From Clostridia bacterium (lineage in GTDB: Bacteria; Bacillota; Clostridia; Christensenellales; UBA1242), in NCBI GenBank assembly GCA_017622115.1, contig JAGART010000192.1:1-8160 (forward strand): a stretch of DNA of 8,160 nt, in the 5' to 3' direction. The notes under the pieces are model-generated. The model had not been told where the DNA came from and ran no database searches. It worked only from the letters and a program-made list of their open reading frames with translations. Both the position numbers and the translations under genes were made by a program. This document shows, in pieces, positions 5,514 through 8,160 of this stretch (positions are counted from its first letter, which is position 1; each line of letters begins with the position of its first letter).

Positions 5514-6539
5514 TTAAAATCCTATCGCTATATAATCAAAAGTTACTATTGAATCATATGCACTATATTGAATAAAACTTTGTCCACTTTGTCTAACTAC
5601 TTTTTGTAAGCCTTGCCAATGCCCAGCATCATAATAAGAAGTATCTTGTGTAATTACTCGATACGTATTTGCACTTTTAAAATTAGTTCCCATTACCACA
5701 TTCATATGACCATTTTGAGCCACAGAAGAACTTCCCCATTGAATTATAAGTCCACTACTAAACTTTATATAATAATGGCTCATTGTTGCATCAATATTAT
5801 TTACATCAATATTACTTTCAACAATCTTATCACCAAAACCTGGTTGTCCAGTTAACATTTGTGCAATTAACTCACTAACAGTTGGGGTAATTGTTTCAGT
5901 AGTTGTAGTGCCACTTGAATTTGTTTTTTGTAAATATAATCTGTCATTTTGCGCATAAACTTTAAAGTTATTATAAGTTCCACTACTAGATAATAAATTC
6001 ATATTATTTGCAGTTAAACTATCCGCTATACTTGCCTTTTGTACATTTAGTGTGTGTGAGGAAGCATTATAGATATTGTCCCCAAATACTTGCAAAGAAT
6101 TTGCAGTGCTATTAGTACCACTACCCAACTGAATTCCATTAGTAATAGATTCCGCACCGCTGCCAGCAGCAAAGCCTCCATTAGTGTTCGCAATTTTGGT
6201 TGTGTTGTTTATTATTGAATTATCTGCAGTCGTGCGAGCAGTAACTTCATTGGTAATTTGTGTTTGAGGGTCGCTGATAAAAACAACTTCGTTTTGCGAT
6301 ACATCACCAAACTTAACATTAGTACCTTGCGAATTAACAACTTGCGTACTTAATGATTTTAGTTTATTTGTAATTTTATTTAATGTTGCTGCATCTATTT
6401 TATCTCCCTCTTTTGTAGGTGTATCTACTCTTTCAACATCTACCAATATTTCGGTAGGTGTTTGAGAAACAACAACTAATTTTCTTCTATTAGGATTAGC
6501 CGATTCCCTATCATTAAATGTAATTATATCATCAGACAT
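5514..6539 (-). CDS. Phage-type tail fibre / receptor-binding protein with gp53-like C-terminal domain
   Basis: 341 residues with a modular layout. The N-terminal anchor (about 15-97) has NRRKL (17-21), an SQxPxE-x-x-VD segment (25-34), an I-x-A-x-x-L-N segment (48-54) and SDPQxQI (89-95); the same domain begins the preceding protein. A Ser/Thr/Asn/Gly-rich stalk follows, including IQLGSGTNSTANSLQVFG, a pattern known from tail fibres of Gram-positive phages. The last ~88 residues (254-341) start with H-Y-Y-I-K-F-S-S-G and contain GLIIQWG (263-269), the hallmark of gp53-like tail-fibre tips that contact the host surface. The start is ATG at 6539 with AAAAGGAGA (6555-6547) 7 nt upstream; it lies 19 nt after the previous stop, so both are co-transcribed. 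No chaperone or other tail gene is nearby. Confidence 0.8.
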   Translation of the reverse strand: MSDDIITFNDRESANPNRRKLVVVSQTPTEILVDVERVDTPTKEGDKIDAATLNKITNKLKSLSTQVVNSQGTNVKFGDVSQNEVVFISDPQTQITNEVTARTTADNSIINNTTKIANTNGGFAAGSGAESITNGIQLGSGTNSTANSLQVFGDNIYNASSHTLNVQKASIADSLTANNMNLLSSSGTYNNFKVYAQNDRLYLQKTNSSGTTTTETITPTVSELIAQMLTGQPGFGDKIVESNIDVNNIDATMSHYYIKFSSGLIIQWGSSSVAQNGHMNVVMGTNFKSANTYRVITQDTSYYDAGHWQGLQKVVRQSGQSFIQYSAYDSIVTFDYIAIGF

Positions 6540-6558
6540 AATAATATCTCCTTTTATT

Positions 6559-7410
6559 TTAAGCCGTTCTTTGCCACATATTTACAGCTAAATATGGAGG
6601 CATATTGTTATGTGCTTGTCCACCACCAGTATTTTGGTTTGTCGCAGTACAAGCATCAATAGTAGGAGTAACAGAATCTACATAATAATTATCTAAATTG
6701 TTTTTGTAATAATATTTTTCTTTATCTCCCCTTGTTGTACCATTCCAAGCACCCGCAACGTACAAAGTATTTCCTTTTGCGTGGTTATTAATATTTGAAT
6801 CAGATGAGTTCATACCCAAACCATCTGCGTTGTTTTGATATTGTCTAGCAGACCAAAGACCATGGTTATGTGCACTTTGTGTATGTGTATGAGAATTTTG
6901 TATATGCGTATGGCTAGGCATCTCCGAAATAGTTAAAGTATGACTCACTTCTCCACCAGTAACACCTAAACCAAATTGAGTACCAGCACCCAATAAAAAT
7001 TTATCTTGAATTTTAACCCAGGTACCACCAAATAAATTTGCTGGGTCTGCACTATTTACACTCATATAAATCGAGCCAATAGGATAAACTGTTTGCCAAA
7101 TATTATTAATTTGAATTTGTGGGTCGCTGTCAAAATACACATCAACAGCATCATATTCACCATTTTGGTTTTTAACATTAACAATAGTACCAGTCTTTTG
7201 ATTAACTATTGTATTAAAATGTTGTTCAATTTCTAAAAATCTAGAATTTAACGAATCCGCAGATATAGGGGTACCATCTGGCTGTACTCCTTCTAATCTA
7301 TCAATATCTACTATCATTTCATTTGGGTTCTGCGAAATTATTTTTAGTTTTCTTCTATTATTGTTAACTAAAGTACTATTTTCTAATCTTGAAAAAGAAT
7401 TATTAGACAT
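6559..7410 (-). CDS. Phage-type tail collar / baseplate tip protein with His-rich C-terminal module
   Basis: 283 residues. The N-terminal part (about 16-103) carries NRRKL (18-22), S-Q-N-P-x-E (26-31), I-x-A-x-x-L-N (49-55) and SDPQIQI (95-101), matching the anchor of the downstream protein. From about 107 it resembles tail-collar/gp10-type baseplate tips: VYPIGSIYMS (108-117), LFGGTW (126-131), K-F-L-L-G-A-G (137-143), MPSHTH (164-169), repeated His-x-His pairs (174/176, 181/183) and the end GGGQAHNNMPPYLAVNMW (262-279). In related fibre tips His-x-His motifs bind metal ions in the trimer core, so a trimeric metal-stabilised tip is inferred. The ATG at 7410 has AAAAGGAGA (7424-7416) 5 nt upstream. 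No convincing promoter is seen directly upstream, and a hairpin stands at 7444-7473. Confidence 0.85.
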   Translation of the reverse strand: MSNNSFSRLENSTLVNNNRRKLKIISQNPNEMIVDIDRLEGVQPDGTPISADSLNSRFLEIEQHFNTIVNQKTGTIVNVKNQNGEYDAVDVYFDSDPQIQINNIWQTVYPIGSIYMSVNSADPANLFGGTWVKIQDKFLLGAGTQFGLGVTGGEVSHTLTISEMPSHTHIQNSHTHTQSAHNHGLWSARQYQNNADGLGMNSSDSNINNHAKGNTLYVAGAWNGTTRGDKEKYYYKNNLDNYYVDSVTPTIDACTATNQNTGGGQAHNNMPPYLAVNMWQRTA

Positions 7411-7431
7411 AATTATCTCCTTTTAATATAT

Positions 7432-7473
7432 TGGACATAACAAAATAAGGAGTATTAAAAAATACTTCTTATT
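7432..7473 (-). terminator. Hairpin before the tail-tip genes, possible terminator or attenuator
   Basis: Arms 7444-7456 and 7461-7473 form a 13-bp stem with one wobble or mismatched position and an AAAA (plus strand) loop. On the minus strand it leads into a T-rich stretch (TTATTTTGTT). It could end transcripts coming from the Rhs remnant side or attenuate transcription into the tail-tip genes, starting about 34 nt upstream of their first start codon. Confidence 0.5.
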
Positions 7474-7533
7474 CTGGATAAACTTATTAAATTTTTCTTT
7501 TGTACTTTACATGATTTAATTTTTAAAAGAATC

Positions 7534-7553
7534 TTATAATGTTTTTATTATAA
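7534..7553. repeat. Inverted repeat carrying TATAAT on both strands
   Basis: TTATAAT (7534-7540) and ATTATAA (7547-7553) face each other across 6 nt, so a -10-like hexamer is present on both strands. No acceptable -35 box is found at 16-18 nt on either strand, so a promoter is only a possibility. Confidence 0.35.
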
Positions 7554-7592
7554 CTTTATTTAATATGAGTAATACTAGTTATTTTTTAACTA

Positions 7593-7700
7593 CTAACAAT
7601 CTTGTGTTTCACTTAACACGCTGATATCATCAGCATTGATAAATCTTCCTGTTCTTGGGTCGTAGTAACGTGAGTTTAGATAGTACAAACTTGTTTCTAC
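7593..7700 (-). pseudogene. Fragment of an Rhs / YD-repeat core domain
   Basis: On the minus strand the frame from 7700 reads V-E-T-S-L-Y-Y-L-N-S-R-Y-Y-D-P and continues T-G-R-F-I-N-A-D-D-I, then ends ten residues later at TAG (7595-7593), followed at once by a second TAG. This is the conserved end of the Rhs/YD-repeat-associated core, which in intact proteins closes the beta-shell and precedes the variable toxin tip. An in-frame TAA at 7718-7716 blocks the frame upstream, there is no start codon or ribosome site, and the usual following N-L-Y-x-Y-C-x-N-N-P segment is absent. It is therefore a remnant, about 35 codons long. Its 5' edge overlaps the stop codon of the membrane protein gene at 7697-7699. 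Orphan core pieces of this kind are typical of loci that exchange toxin tips by recombination. Confidence 0.8.
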
Positions 7701-8160
7701 AAAATTTCCATTAAATTAGGATACAATTCTTTTATTTTTTTAGCATCTTTTAAATTAACATAGCCAAATTCATATTTTTTATTATCAATAGTCTTAATAT
7801 GAATCTTCATAAGCCCTTCGTCAATCACTCCACCTATTAATACTAAAAAAAATTTTTTAAACTTCAATGTTTGGAAGTGAATATACTCAATTTCATTAAC
7901 ATTAATTTTTGTTTCTATATTTTTTCTACTTATAATTATATTTTCACTATCACAATTACAAGTCGGTTTAGGTAGAGCTATTAGTAAAATTAAAATTACA
8001 AAAAATATCAAATCAAATATAATACACATTACTATTCCAAAAATATTTTCTAAAGCCCCCTCTATATCAATTAAAAAGCCTATAATAAGAGCAATAGTAA
8101 TAAAAATTAATGGAAGCAATGTTAAATTTATAAACAATCTTCTATTTGATTGTAACTCTA
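7697..8160 (-). CDS. Small membrane protein with two helices and a cytoplasmic domain; candidate immunity protein; 5' end probably outside window
   Basis: The frame is open from the right edge of the window to TAG at 7699-7697. A TTG at 8137 would give 146 residues, but no ribosome site precedes it and the codons upstream (E-L-Q-S-N-R-R) read as a plausible cytoplasmic N-terminus, so the true start is probably beyond 8160. Numbered from the TTG, two hydrophobic segments (about 2-23 and 31-55) form a membrane hairpin. A soluble domain of about 90 residues follows with alternating beta-strand patterns (N-x-x-E-I-E-Y-I-H-F, K-I-H-I-K-T, K-Y-E-F-G-Y-V) and a closing helix K-D-A-K-K-I-K-E-L-Y, resembling PH-like membrane-associated domains. 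No family is certain. Its place directly before an Rhs core remnant on the same strand suggests an immunity protein for a lost or upstream Rhs toxin; this is inference. Confidence 0.65.
   Translation of the reverse strand, partial: ELQSNRRLFINLTLLPLIFITIALIIGFLIDIEGALENIFGIVMCIIFDLIFFVILILLIALPKPTCNCDSENIIISRKNIETKINVNEIEYIHFQTLKFKKFFLVLIGGVIDEGLMKIHIKTIDNKKYEFGYVNLKDAKKIKELYPNLMEIL

Noticed and set aside
5613..5855. Plus-strand 80-codon frame opposite the gp53-like fibre gene
   Set aside because: It is an antisense shadow with no start signal.
6860..6919. Diversity-generating retroelement variable region in the collar protein
   Set aside because: Tail tips are known targets, but no template repeat, reverse transcriptase or adenine-biased duplicate is present in the window.
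7593..7715. The Rhs piece as an intact small gene
   Set aside because: There is no start codon or ribosome site between the TAA at 7718-7716 and the core motif, and the usual downstream part of the core is missing.
8135..8137. TTG at 8137 as the start of the membrane protein
   Set aside because: There is no ribosome site at a usable distance and the frame stays open with plausible residues to the window edge.

Overview
The window is AT-rich DNA from a bacterium using the standard code (Trp is TGG; no TGA is needed inside a gene). FtsZ has the [12 protein letters not shown]-terminus and D-I-P-x-F-L-R tail typical of Bacillota. Strong sigma-A type promoters and T-rich intrinsic terminators agree with a low-GC Gram-positive, probably Clostridia-like. 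Genus and species cannot be named from this sequence.

Left part (1-3830), all on the minus strand, read from high to low coordinates: a small Tic20/DUF4870-like membrane protein (3803-3453) with its own promoter and terminator; then a two-gene ftsA-ftsZ operon (3150-770) with a near-consensus promoter (3201-3229) and a terminator at 708-744; then a Big_2-type surface lipoprotein (from 615, running off the left edge) with its own promoter. FtsA tethers FtsZ polymers to the membrane and FtsZ forms the division ring. The division pair is not flanked by the usual dcw cell-wall genes here.

Middle part (3894-5434), plus strand: a complete tRNA-Thr(CGU) with promoter and terminator. It is followed by a run of abutting hairpins and an exact 11-nt copy of the tRNA 3' end sitting in front of a second terminator, which looks like an integration scar or a decayed tRNA repeat. 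A lone gene follows for a six-helix membrane protein with a beta-rich external domain (4277-5356), ending in terminators that also serve the convergent genes to its right.

Right part (5514-8160), minus strand, accessory: two adjacent phage tail-tip proteins (7410-6559 and 6539-5514) share an N-terminal anchor but end in different distal modules, a His-rich collar domain and a gp53-like beta domain. Upstream of them is a short broken piece of an Rhs/YD-repeat core, fused at its edge to the end of a two-helix membrane protein that is probably cut by the right edge. This resembles the remains of a polymorphic-toxin tip and immunity region. The accessory genes use AAAAGGAGA ribosome sites while the division genes and lipoprotein use G5-type sites, in line with separate origins.
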